NCBI GenBank assembly: GCA_016711485.1
Contig: JADJSX010000023.1
Coordinates: 1,257,001 to 1,321,000 of the forward strand
DNA: 64,000 nt
Origin: Leptospiraceae bacterium
GTDB lineage: Bacteria; Spirochaetota; Leptospiria; Leptospirales; Leptospiraceae
Direction: 5' to 3'
Shown: one piece after another, positions 14,057 to 21,581 of the stretch
Layout of the letters: each line of letters starts with the position of its first letter
Numbering within the stretch: the first letter of the stretch is position 1
Made by a program: the position numbers and the translations under genes
The notes under the pieces: generated by a model
Told to the model about the DNA's origin: nothing
What the model saw: the letters and a program-made list of their open reading frames with translations, nothing else
Databases searched by the model: none

Positions 14057-15636
14057 GGTTTTATTTCCAATTTAATATATGTAAATCCATTCTTCTCATA
14101 TTTGTCAATTACTTTGTAAGTAGTATTCCGAGGCAAAAGAATTTCCTTTTCATGCGGTTTTAGTTTAGACACATTATTCATATACACACCCTTAGACCCT
14201 TTAGGTAAAATAATTTCTAAAACTAATTTAGATGACTTAGCAAACGATTTAGCAATATTTTCAGAAAGAGATGTAGCTGTATAATTTGTTAGGTCAATAA
14301 TTTCACCTAATGGCACCGATTTTAAATCTTCACTCAGCGAACCAAAGTTCTCTACACCACTCATAACTCTGAGGTCGATAGGGATTACACTCTTAGAAAT
14401 TGCCTCATCTATAAACTGAATTCTAGACTCCAAGGTTTTAATTTGTCCAGGCGTTCTAACAATTTTTTCCCCTTCCAAGTAGGAAACGATAGACGAATAA
14501 TAGCCAGACTGCCAAGAAAGCAAAGCATCTTTTTCAGTTAAAGAAAAGTTGTTATATAAACTCTTTGCCGCCCACTTATCTGTTAGCCCCTTAGCCGCTT
14601 TCGTCCCTTCACTAGCCGTATAATTCTCCACAAGCCCAGCCGTAGACTGCGGAGCCCGACCACTAGGACTACCAACTCCAGACTTAGCAATTTCCTCCGG
14701 AGTCACAAACTCAGGCGTGCAATGACAAAGATAATCCTCTCCCGCATGACGTGCTCCAGGGCGGCTAAGATTGTTTACCCCAACTTTCCAAGAATAGATT
14801 TGATTGTTATGAACAGCGTGAGATGGTCGAGCATTACCCTGACATTTCCAACGATAATGAGTTTGCCCAGCTTGCTCTGCTTTAATTCTAGTTTGCTCGG
14901 CATGAAAGATATTCGCTTGATCCTCAGCCCAAAACCGAGCACGCTTGGCGTTCATATCAACCTTATCTAGAATTCGTTTTGTAATTTCATCGGTAGAAAG
15001 ACGGTCAATGATCCCGTTATTGATAATCTCTTCGACGTCATGGAAATAACGAGAGTAAGCCTCATTCTGCAAAAGCCGTTGAGTATTATTCGCTCTCGGA
15101 ATATTCGCCATCGTTACGACATTCTTTCTTGGGATCAAAGGGATTTGATTTTTCGTATCCGTAGGGACAGGTCGCGACCCGTCCTTACCAATCACACCCG
15201 CACCCATTGCAACATTCTGATCCTCAATCATACGATTAACCTGAGACGTAGACCAACCATCGAGCAGATTCAAATTCTCGGAAATGATTTTGTTCAACGT
15301 ATCTTGGTCAACATAGTTACCATACGTAGAACGAATTTCTTCTAGGAGTTCCAAAATATTACCAGCATCTAACCTAACCCCAAACTTTTTAACGTTGAAT
15401 TGCTTTTCCGAATAAGACCCCTTCCCTGATAGGGTTGGGGTAACTTGTTTGACTCTATACACTAAAGTCCCCTTCCCTTTTAGGGAAGGGGCTAATTCGG
15501 AGTATTCCACAATACCGTCAAGTGTGGGGTTAGGTCTCAACTCCGAAAAGATAACCTTATTCACCTTCGCGGCAAATTGTCTGTAAACCCGTTCGATTTT
15601 CGAGCCGAAGTTGTTAATAATCGCAAAAGGATACAT
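14053..15636 (-). CDS. Minor head protein (Mu gpF/SPP1 gp7-like) with C-terminal ADP-ribosyltransferase-like domain
   Basis: 527 residues, ATG at 15636. The middle (about residues 200-310) has the head morphogenesis signature: helices, FHAEQTRIKAEQAGQTHYRWKC, ARPSHAVHNNQ, HAGEDYLCHC. The C-terminal 170 residues fit an R-S-E type ADP-ribosyltransferase: LRVMSG (R423), YTATSLSENIAKSF (T453-S456), then EKEILLPRNTTYKVI with E496 and E498. Residues 33-77 are encoded by a family B repeat (APSLKGKGT) and a related hairpin, and SRPVPTDTK near residue 152 by the gacaggtcgcgacctgtc palindrome. Injected ART domains can modify host proteins; activity here is not shown. Confidence 0.78.
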   Translation of the reverse strand: MYPFAIINNFGSKIERVYRQFAAKVNKVIFSELRPNPTLDGIVEYSELAPSLKGKGTLVYRVKQVTPTLSGKGSYSEKQFNVKKFGVRLDAGNILELLEEIRSTYGNYVDQDTLNKIISENLNLLDGWSTSQVNRMIEDQNVAMGAGVIGKDGSRPVPTDTKNQIPLIPRKNVVTMANIPRANNTQRLLQNEAYSRYFHDVEEIINNGIIDRLSTDEITKRILDKVDMNAKRARFWAEDQANIFHAEQTRIKAEQAGQTHYRWKCQGNARPSHAVHNNQIYSWKVGVNNLSRPGARHAGEDYLCHCTPEFVTPEEIAKSGVGSPSGRAPQSTAGLVENYTASEGTKAAKGLTDKWAAKSLYNNFSLTEKDALLSWQSGYYSSIVSYLEGEKIVRTPGQIKTLESRIQFIDEAISKSVIPIDLRVMSGVENFGSLSEDLKSVPLGEIIDLTNYTATSLSENIAKSFAKSSKLVLEIILPKGSKGVYMNNVSKLKPHEKEILLPRNTTYKVIDKYEKNGFTYIKLEIKP

Positions 15637-15637
15637 T

Positions 15638-15838
15638 TTAATGGTTAATGGTTAATGTATAATGGTTAGTAGAGACGCACGGCTGTGCGTCTTTTTTGTA
15701 TTCGTGTGCGTCTTTTTCGTATTCCGATACGATTTTTTTGCGGAGGTGCGAAAAACGAGTTGTCGGGCTAATTAGGAATAGCCCAAATTCTCGCGGAAAG
15801 CGGTTGCGATTCGTTGCAAAATCATTTTCCCTAGTCAT
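15638..15838 (-). CDS. Small phage protein with repeat-derived C-terminus
   Basis: 66 residues from ATG at 15838, with GGAGG 5 nt upstream. Residues 1-40 are basic and hydrophilic (MTRENDFATNRNRFPREFG). The last 25 residues (KDAHEYKKDAQPCVST, NHYTLTINH) are encoded by the gagacgcacggctgtgcgtc palindrome and by AACCATTA repeats. It lies between portal and minor head genes. Unrecognised; probably a small gene whose end was replaced by repeats. Confidence 0.45.
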   Translation of the reverse strand: MTRENDFATNRNRFPREFGLFLISPTTRFSHLRKKIVSEYEKDAHEYKKDAQPCVSTNHYTLTINH

Positions 15839-15875
15839 TATACCCTCCAATGCGTCAAACGCCTTAAAACGCAAA

Positions 15876-17201
15876 TTATGCGTTATCCGTAGAGACGCGA
15901 TTAATCGCGTCTTCACCTTCATCCGAAGAATCAAAGTCCAACTGTTCAGATTTCACATTACCAAACTCTTCTAGGTCCTCAAATTCCTGTTTACGAACTT
16001 CGCTAGGAGCAAGGACACCAGTTTCGATATAGATTTTATTCTTCTGTGCTTTTTTGAGTTCAACGTCAGCCATTTCAGTTTGGGACAATTTCCAGAGGTT
16101 GTTAAATTTGAAACTCCAATCGAGACCTTTCACTTTACCGCCTAAGGCAGAGTAAACGCTACCTTGGGTTTCATTCACAATGAGAGTAATCACACGTTCT
16201 AGGATTGGTCTAAGTTCGATCTCTTGGAATTTAGCAATCGAGTCATAGTAACTCACAAGGTCATACTGCCCGCCCGTGAGAGTTCCTTGCGATTGACCAC
16301 TCAAACGAGACTTAGGAATTTTAGACAAGCCAGACATATTTTCCAAGATAAAATCCAAACTCTCTTTGATACCAGGAATAACACCGTTTAACCTCTCAAG
16401 TGATTCACCCTCACCAGCAGCAAATACACCTTGAGTGGAAATGGCTTGGCGAATCAAAGTAATCAATTCAAAGAGCTTTACAGGATCCTCGGTATTAACC
16501 GAAGGCGATTTAAAGACCTTGATAGATAACTCAGACAGAATAGACGTAATCGACCAGAGAGCAACACCCTGAGCCTTTGCCGCATCGAGAACAGTTTGAA
16601 TGACAGAGACACCGGTATTTTTTTCGGGGAGGTAAGAGAGGACTAGCCAATGAAACCTACTCGGATGAACTTTAATAGAGTTAATCCGAATATCAGGACG
16701 ATGGTAGTTGACACTGAGCGGATTAGACGCATTAGGCAGAATGGAAACCATAGAAGGACCAAACACATTGATATAGTCAATCTTGTTAATTGACTCAGGC
16801 ATCGGCTTTTCGAGAACGATTTCAGTTTGTGGAACGAGAGAATCAATTCCATAATACAAAAACCCACCTTGGCTATACATACGAGAGTAGCGGATAAACT
16901 CTTTTAGCTTGCGCTGAAAATCTAATTCCAAAAGACGATTCTGAATTAATCGTGCAATTCCTAAGTCCTCTCGATTCGTCTCAATCGAAATCCATTCTCT
17001 AGTTGCATCCTCTGCAGGAATATCCACGATATTTTGAATATGCCCACTTGCCTCATACCAGTTTTCCGATTCTTTAATAGACAAAGACTTTGTGCTTGCA
17101 GTAATCTTATCGAGTTTATCCCGTAAACCACCCATCCCCATCTCTTCCTGTGAAAGTCCATCGAGTCGAAGTTTTAAAAGTTCTTGTTTATCCGTGTTCA
17201 T
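15876..17201 (-). CDS. Portal protein (DUF1073-like)
   Basis: 441 residues, ATG at 17201 overlapping the terminase stop (TAATG). It has the DUF1073 portal flow: an N-terminal helix and a clip with IVDIPAEDATREWISI, then RYSRMYSQGGFLYYGID, NVFGPSMVSI, RFHWLVLSYLPEKNTGVSVIQ, and a stem/wing region with SGLSKIPKSRLSGQSQGTLTGGQYDLVSYY. The C-terminus EDAINRVSTDNA is encoded by the gagacgcgattaatcgcgtc palindrome (15890-15914), which also supplies the new end. The portal forms the DNA gate of the head. Confidence 0.85.
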   Translation of the reverse strand: MNTDKQELLKLRLDGLSQEEMGMGGLRDKLDKITASTKSLSIKESENWYEASGHIQNIVDIPAEDATREWISIETNREDLGIARLIQNRLLELDFQRKLKEFIRYSRMYSQGGFLYYGIDSLVPQTEIVLEKPMPESINKIDYINVFGPSMVSILPNASNPLSVNYHRPDIRINSIKVHPSRFHWLVLSYLPEKNTGVSVIQTVLDAAKAQGVALWSITSILSELSIKVFKSPSVNTEDPVKLFELITLIRQAISTQGVFAAGEGESLERLNGVIPGIKESLDFILENMSGLSKIPKSRLSGQSQGTLTGGQYDLVSYYDSIAKFQEIELRPILERVITLIVNETQGSVYSALGGKVKGLDWSFKFNNLWKLSQTEMADVELKKAQKNKIYIETGVLAPSEVRKQEFEDLEEFGNVKSEQLDFDSSDEGEDAINRVSTDNA

Positions 17202-18658
17202 TAAAATTTATTCCTTAAAAAATTGATAAAGCTGTAACGTTTAGTTAAATCCTTTTTCGGTTTGCCCCAAACCGCAGAGATAAGGCCGGCCGCCGAATCA
17301 GGAGCATCATCGTGTTTGGAGGACAGAGAGTAGCTAGTAATTTGAGCGATATATTCAGGAGAGCAACCATACCCGAAGGTAACGTTTCGCAAATTGCTTT
17401 TTAAGTGGGTAACAATGCGTAGATGTTTGTTAGTAGAGCTATGAACCTTCTGAACAAGAATCCCACGTTTGGCAAACTCAGTAGCAAAGGTAGCTTGAGC
17501 GGCGTTAGACTCCAGATACAAAACACTAACATCATTCTGTTTACAAAGCCGCTCTACGTTGTCGTAGGTATCGTTGAAGTCTTCCCAGATTTCACCCACA
17601 GAGATATGAATTTCTTGGCGTGGAACTGTAAATTGAGGTTCGACATCTGGATTGGGATCTACGACAAAGCCAATCGACAAAGCGTTGTAATCCACATTTT
17701 GACCCTCACCAAATCCACCAGGGTCGAGGTAAGCAATTTTTTTAGCCTTTGTAGAGACGTGCGGCGGCACGTCTGCAATGCGAATTTCAGAAAGCAATTT
17801 CGCCTTCTTATTGATTTGCGGGTTCTGTTGGTATACGGTTTGAAAAATATCCTCCCCCAAGTCAGTGCGAATATCTTCAATCTCAGAGACAGAATATAAA
17901 GTAGGAAATAAGACAGTTCCATCTGGATTGAGAGCTGGAAAAACAATATGCTCCCACTTACCGCGCTCTAAGAGTTGACCCGACAAATCATCTTTAGCCG
18001 CACGAGTATTTACAATTATAATTACACCATTCGGAGCAAGCCTAGTCCGAATAACAAAGCGATACCAATTCCAAACAGTCTCTTTCTGGACATCACTCAT
18101 AGCCGCTTGGAAGTTCTTATATACATCATCAATGATAACCACATTAGCGCGACGACCAGTGAAACCACCATCGACTCCCGCTCCCATTCCACTACCACCT
18201 TGGAGTAATTCCCAATCATCCTCAGTCCATTTGTCGCCAGGGGCAATCTCAGGAAATATCTCTCGGTAGGAATCAGAGTCTATCGTATTCCGTTGCCATC
18301 GCACAAAACCAGCGGCAAGCGAAGACGCATAGGACGCAACCATTACATCGTGTTTAGGATGATTCCCCAAATACCAAGTAGGAAAAATTTCAGTGCATAA
18401 ATGCGATTTACCGTGGCCAGGTGGGACGTTGATAATAAGACGTTTCGATTTACCATTAGCCGCATCAGTGAGTTTCTCAGCGATTTTGAGAATATGGGGA
18501 GGGTTTTGAAATTCAGGATCAATGAAGTTGGCAAATGCAATCAGGTCTTTGCGACCATAGAGTTTGCCGTAAGCCTTTTTATCCTTGGGAGAAACTTTCT
18601 TTTTGGAAAAAGTTCTTTGCCCCTCTTCGAGTAAATCTTTTAGAATATCTTTTGACAT
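17201..18658 (-). CDS. Terminase large subunit
   Basis: 485 residues, ATG at 18658. ATPase: Walker A PPGHGKSH at residues 79-86 and Walker B VVIIDD at 173-178, with a coupling NTRAAKDDL segment. Nuclease: AYLDPGG (D312) and a C-terminal DDAPDSAAG motif. The protein packages DNA into the head with the portal and small subunit. Residues 295-303 (ADVPPHVST), in the linker between ATPase and nuclease, are encoded by a copy of the gagacgtgcggcggcacgtc palindrome (17750-17775), an in-frame insertion in an otherwise standard enzyme. A tRNA-like fold sits 10 nt upstream of the ATG. Confidence 0.93.
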   Translation of the reverse strand: MSKDILKDLLEEGQRTFSKKKVSPKDKKAYGKLYGRKDLIAFANFIDPEFQNPPHILKIAEKLTDAANGKSKRLIINVPPGHGKSHLCTEIFPTWYLGNHPKHDVMVASYASSLAAGFVRWQRNTIDSDSYREIFPEIAPGDKWTEDDWELLQGGSGMGAGVDGGFTGRRANVVIIDDVYKNFQAAMSDVQKETVWNWYRFVIRTRLAPNGVIIIVNTRAAKDDLSGQLLERGKWEHIVFPALNPDGTVLFPTLYSVSEIEDIRTDLGEDIFQTVYQQNPQINKKAKLLSEIRIADVPPHVSTKAKKIAYLDPGGFGEGQNVDYNALSIGFVVDPNPDVEPQFTVPRQEIHISVGEIWEDFNDTYDNVERLCKQNDVSVLYLESNAAQATFATEFAKRGILVQKVHSSTNKHLRIVTHLKSNLRNVTFGYGCSPEYIAQITSYSLSSKHDDAPDSAAGLISAVWGKPKKDLTKRYSFINFLRNKF

Positions 18659-18667
18659 TGTAGTATG

Positions 18668-18735
18668 CGGGGCTGGACGATTTTCACGTCGACCTTTCCG
18701 TTTCCAGCGTAATGCTCTCCCTGAGCTACAGCCCC
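18668..18735 (-). ncRNA. tRNA-like element between terminase subunits
   Basis: 68 nt with a perfect 7-bp acceptor stem (GGGGCTG with CAGCCCC), a D-arm TAGCTCAGGGAGAGCA with a shortened loop, an anticodon arm TTACG/CGGAA with one mismatch around CTGGAAA (anticodon would be GGA), and a T-arm of 4 bp (GACG/CGTC) without the TTCRA loop. There is no encoded CCA. It is too degenerate for a standard tRNA, and a GGA serine tRNA should have a long variable arm. It could be a decayed phage tRNA or a tRNA-like leader of the terminase mRNA. Confidence 0.5.
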
Positions 18736-18787
18736 AATTACTATTACGACAGCTAAAACAGAATAATGTCAGTTGTTATCTAGTAGC

Positions 18788-18829
18788 CAGTGCGTAGCTA
18801 CGCACTGGACAGTCGGTAGCTACCGACTG
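18788..18829. repeat. Two adjacent 20-bp palindromes
   Basis: cagtgcgtagctacgcactg (18788-18807) and cagtcggtagctaccgactg (18810-18829). Both keep CAGT/ACTG ends and the TAGCTA centre but change the inner pair on both sides. They abut the 3' end of the small terminase gene. Confidence 0.92.
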
Positions 18830-18830
18830 C

Positions 18831-19364
18831 CTATTTAGAAGGATCCTCTAAAAGTTGTTGGTGCATACGTTCAGAAATAGTATGCCAATTAGCCTCAATG
18901 GATTGTCGAACCTGCGGAATAGACTGAAAGATTTGGAGGATAACCTGAATCACCTGCATAGGAGACAGTTTACCGGATTCCCCTTCTTGTTTAGCAAGTT
19001 GAGCTTCAAAACTTGCCATCGCTTTAAAGGCATACATCATACCTTCATAGCTTTTTGCCTCAGGAGCATTTTTGTCAATAAGACGTTTGAAAATTTCATC
19101 AGAAAGAATTTTAGCCTTAGAGCGAATCTCGGTTATCCGCGAAACGGTAGCTTCATGGACACGTTCAACCACATCTACTTCAACGGCGTTCTTTTCCTCT
19201 GACCAAGAGCGTTGCTTTTTTATTTTTTCCTCCGACCACTTGCGGATAGTATTAGCAGTGATCTTGGGATATTCTTTCTTGAGCAAACGAGCAATAGCCT
19301 CACAAGACATGCCCTTGACAATATACAGATTACGTGCTCTAGTCTTTACACTTGTAGGATACAT
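18831..19364 (-). CDS. Terminase small subunit-like (HTH)
   Basis: 177 residues from ATG at 19364 (MYPTSVKTRARNLYIVKG); the earlier in-frame start at 19397 lies in a dispersed repeat and lacks a ribosome site. A helix-turn-helix occupies residues about 8-43 (KGMSCEAIARLLKKEYPKITANTIRKWSEE), followed by long charged helices for oligomerisation. It lies directly before the large subunit on the same strand. HTH plus coiled helices is the standard architecture of DNA-recognising small terminases; in Mu-like phages the gp27-type protein has this layout. Confidence 0.72.
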   Translation of the reverse strand: MYPTSVKTRARNLYIVKGMSCEAIARLLKKEYPKITANTIRKWSEEKIKKQRSWSEEKNAVEVDVVERVHEATVSRITEIRSKAKILSDEIFKRLIDKNAPEAKSYEGMMYAFKAMASFEAQLAKQEGESGKLSPMQVIQVILQIFQSIPQVRQSIEANWHTISERMHQQLLEDPSK

Positions 19365-19412
19365 TTTAAGATTACCACCGATTACACCGATGAACACCGA
19401 TGTTTATTTTTT

Positions 19413-19502
19413 TCATATTAACCCCAACGCAATCAGATCTAAAATTGCTTGTGGCGTTTTGTAGATAATTAATTCATCAACGGCAAGGATCCAAAAATTC
19501 AT
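19413..19502 (-). CDS. 29-residue hydrophobic peptide
   Basis: ATG at 19502 overlaps the TGA of the spanin-like gene (ATGA) and has AGGGAG 6 nt upstream. The product (MNFWILAVDELIIYKTPQAI and nine further residues) is hydrophobic and could be a short membrane peptide. Coupling to the spanin suggests a lysis or terminase leader role. It is small, so it may be chance. Confidence 0.4.
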   Translation of the reverse strand: MNFWILAVDELIIYKTPQAILDLIALGLI

Positions 19503-19987
19503 ACAGGACTCCCTAACAACCGTCTCACAACAGGTAACCACCAGTTTCTGGTATGCCATAATGCTAATACTGCTAGAGTGGCTAATACCCAAAACCGCCA
19601 CTTGCGATAGGAACTTGCATCTTCTTTTTCTGATTCCAAATCCTTTTTTAACTTTGCGTTTTGCTCTTCTAACTGTCTAGCGTAAACTCTCACCGACTCA
19701 TTGACTGAATCTGCTTTGTCAAATGCTCTGAGGATAACAGTCTTTTGCTCTTTTGGAATTTCTTCTGAGTCTTCTATCATGTTTCGTTCTTCAGTCAAAT
19801 CTAATTTGTTCGGAACTTTGGTAGGAGCACTAGAGCAACTGTAGAACACAAACATCAAAAACATTCCATAAAGCAGGAATTGGATTTGTCTTACTATAGA
19901 CAGTGGGTCTACGTTTGACAGTGGGTAGCTACCCACTGTCCAGTCGGTTGAAACCGACTGTCTAATTGTATTAAATAAATCATTCAT
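19499..19987 (-). CDS. Probable one-piece spanin (lipoprotein plus C-terminal membrane anchor)
   Basis: 162 residues, ATG at 19987 with GGAGGATAAGA upstream. After about 25 extra residues comes a lipoprotein signal ending FVFYSC, a periplasmic charged coiled coil (ESVRVYARQLEEQNAKLKKD) and a C-terminal transmembrane helix (FWVLATLAVLALW). An outer-membrane lipid anchor at one end and an inner-membrane helix at the other define unimolecular spanins, which fuse the two membranes in the last step of lysis. The N-terminal DWTVGSYPLSNVDPLS is encoded by palindromic repeats (19919-19960) placed between ATG and signal. A later internal start may be used instead. Confidence 0.68.
   Translation of the reverse strand: MNDLFNTIRQSVSTDWTVGSYPLSNVDPLSIVRQIQFLLYGMFLMFVFYSCSSAPTKVPNKLDLTEERNMIEDSEEIPKEQKTVILRAFDKADSVNESVRVYARQLEEQNAKLKKDLESEKEDASSYRKWRFWVLATLAVLALWHTRNWWLPVVRRLLGSPV
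19919..19960. repeat. Two palindromes inside the spanin coding sequence
   Basis: cagtgggtagctacccactg at 19919-19938 and the related cagtcggttgaaaccgactg at 19941-19960, both read in frame in the N-terminal extension of the spanin. A third half-arm (GACAGTGGGTCTACG) lies at 19909-19923. Confidence 0.9.
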
Positions 19988-20168
19988 TCTTATCCTCCGT
20001 ATCATCAATATACCAACCACACTTATGCTCTAATACTAGGATCATCTTCTGATGAAACCGCATGGTAGAATAGGTGTGGTAAATGTTCACCGCGAAAAAT
20101 GCGATTACCGAGATCATAACCAAAGCGGTTAACGTATTAATTGCAAGTTCACTTAATCTATTTCTCAT
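19980..20168 (-). CDS. Small single-span membrane protein, holin candidate
   Basis: 62 residues from ATG at 20168 (GGAGAGGTTTTGATT upstream). One transmembrane segment (LTALVMISVIAFFAVNIY) follows a short basic start, and the tail is charged. It is translationally coupled to the spanin (8-nt overlap) and lies just after the lysin gene. A holin or pinholin is plausible by position; the single span gives no further proof. Confidence 0.5.
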   Translation of the reverse strand: MRNRLSELAINTLTALVMISVIAFFAVNIYHTYSTMRFHQKMILVLEHKCGWYIDDTEDKNE

Positions 20169-20188
20169 AATCAAAACCTCTCCGTGTC

Positions 20189-20839
20189 TCAGTGCCTCTG
20201 TGGCAAAACTTCAAACCAAATACAATTACAAACAGGCGTTATCCACTTATCCCACTCTGCACGAGGGATAACATAATAATCCGCAACATCATTTCCTTTA
20301 CCGCGATAAAGCTTCATAGGATTGCCGTAAGGATCTATAATCACATGAAAGGTCATGCCTTCATACTTATACTGCCTGTAGAGTAAAACGATATGCCCTG
20401 CGTTGGTTATCATAGTTCCAAGGACTACTGGAAAACCTTTACCCATAGAGGCATATACCTGTAGTTCGTTACGTCGAAATAAACCAAAGTTAGCCACAAG
20501 TGGAATTCCATTTTGACGAAACAGATCATTGAACATTCTCACATGCGGTGCCCAGTCCTGAATCTTCTCGTTTGGATTCATAAAGTTGCGGATAATAGCA
20601 TCGTATTGAAACTCACCCATAGTCTCCATTGACTTTAGTATTGGAAACTTAGGAGAAAGAATTTTCCCAAGAGAATTCCAAGCAACGGTAGACGAAGTGG
20701 ATTTACAATGATTATGAGCTTCCAGCTTTCCGGTTTGTGAATTACGCGCATCACGCTGAGTGTCAGGAATCAAATACTCCTTAACCCCGATGAAGGGAAT
20801 GTTTGCGATTGCTTGAAAGTTTTTTGTGGTCTCGTTCAT
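20189..20839 (-). CDS. C39-like cysteine peptidase, probable endolysin
   Basis: 216 residues, ATG at 20839. The fold pattern is papain/C39-like: a Cys in HNHCKSTSSTVAWNS (candidate C45), a middle helical part, then VVLGTMITNAGHIVLLYR with the catalytic His and VIIDPYGNPMKLY supplying Asp/Asn. Peptidase_C39-type domains serve as endolysins or peptidoglycan hydrolases. It is followed by small membrane proteins and a spanin, forming a lysis block. The final LPQRH is encoded by the GCCACAGAGGCAC repeat, so the C-terminus has been modified. Exact substrate bond unknown. Confidence 0.65.
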   Translation of the reverse strand: MNETTKNFQAIANIPFIGVKEYLIPDTQRDARNSQTGKLEAHNHCKSTSSTVAWNSLGKILSPKFPILKSMETMGEFQYDAIIRNFMNPNEKIQDWAPHVRMFNDLFRQNGIPLVANFGLFRRNELQVYASMGKGFPVVLGTMITNAGHIVLLYRQYKYEGMTFHVIIDPYGNPMKLYRGKGNDVADYYVIPRAEWDKWITPVCNCIWFEVLPQRH

Positions 20840-20848
20840 GTTAGCCTC

Positions 20849-21313
20849 TTAATAATACGTATTCGGATTTGCCTGTTCATTGGTTGGCGGATACGTTGTC
20901 GTATTCCCGAATTGGTTTACATTAACCAACGTAGAGGCATTATCCAACGTAGGGACAGGTCTCAGACCTGTCTTTACTCCGAAAATGTCTGTCTCTACGC
21001 CTGCAGAATAATTATTATACCCAGTCTTCGAGTTGAAATACCGTTTGATAACGGAAAGAATATCTCGAAAGAAATTTACAACAGTAGAGAGGCTAATGGT
21101 GATTATGAGAAAGTAGAGGGTCATTGGCATTTGCCGAAAGTGAACCATGAACAAATCAAAATCAATATAACGCTGCTCGACTCTACGATGCTCTGAAATA
21201 ATCAGAGGCAACATGATTGAGTAGATCAATAGAGATGTGAAAAGTCCAAACAGTTCATCTTTGTATTTAATATAAAATTCTTTACGGTCAGTGAGCGGAG
21301 TCGAACTGTTCAT
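20849..21313 (-). CDS. Membrane protein, two spans, with in-frame repeat
   Basis: 154 residues from ATG at 21313 (GGAGAGTATTGTAT). Two hydrophobic helices (FGLFTSLLIYSIMLPLIIS and PMTLYFLIITISLSTVV) are separated by a charged loop. The C-terminal 45 residues are polar and include VKTGLRPVPTLDN, encoded by the gacaggtctcagacctgtc palindrome (20950-20978). It is probably part of the lysis or exclusion block. Unrecognised. Confidence 0.5.
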   Translation of the reverse strand: MNSSTPLTDRKEFYIKYKDELFGLFTSLLIYSIMLPLIISEHRRVEQRYIDFDLFMVHFRQMPMTLYFLIITISLSTVVNFFRDILSVIKRYFNSKTGYNNYSAGVETDIFGVKTGLRPVPTLDNASTLVNVNQFGNTTTYPPTNEQANPNTYY

Positions 21314-21570
21314 ATACAATACTCTCCAATCAAATAAAGTGTTCCCATTACAATAGTCCAACCAAGCAGAAAACGCATTACCGGATTCAAAAGAGGTATA
21401 TCGTCTTTAGTCGAACTAACCGCAACTTCTACCACCTCATCGGGGTAGATAGTGAATAGTCCCAAACGTTGACTGAGTCCCTGAGTTTCGCTTGATTTAG
21501 TATATACAATTCCGTTGTATAAAAACGGTTCATTGATTGGTAAATCTGCGAATCTAGATTTATAATTCAT
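21310..21570 (-). CDS. Small membrane protein
   Basis: 86 residues from ATG at 21570 (MNYKSRFADLPINEPFLYNG), with a GAGGG site upstream. A hydrophilic N-terminal domain is followed by a C-terminal span (FLLGWTIVMGTLYLIGEYC). ATGA overlap with the next gene. Unrecognised. Confidence 0.5.
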   Translation of the reverse strand: MNYKSRFADLPINEPFLYNGIVYTKSSETQGLSQRLGLFTIYPDEVVEVAVSSTKDDIPLLNPVMRFLLGWTIVMGTLYLIGEYCI

Positions 21571-21581
21571 GTTAGATACCC

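Noticed and set aside
15421..15530. Alternative short genes in the family B copy of the minor head gene
   Set aside because: The element is read through by the gpF-like frame on both sides, which is continuous.
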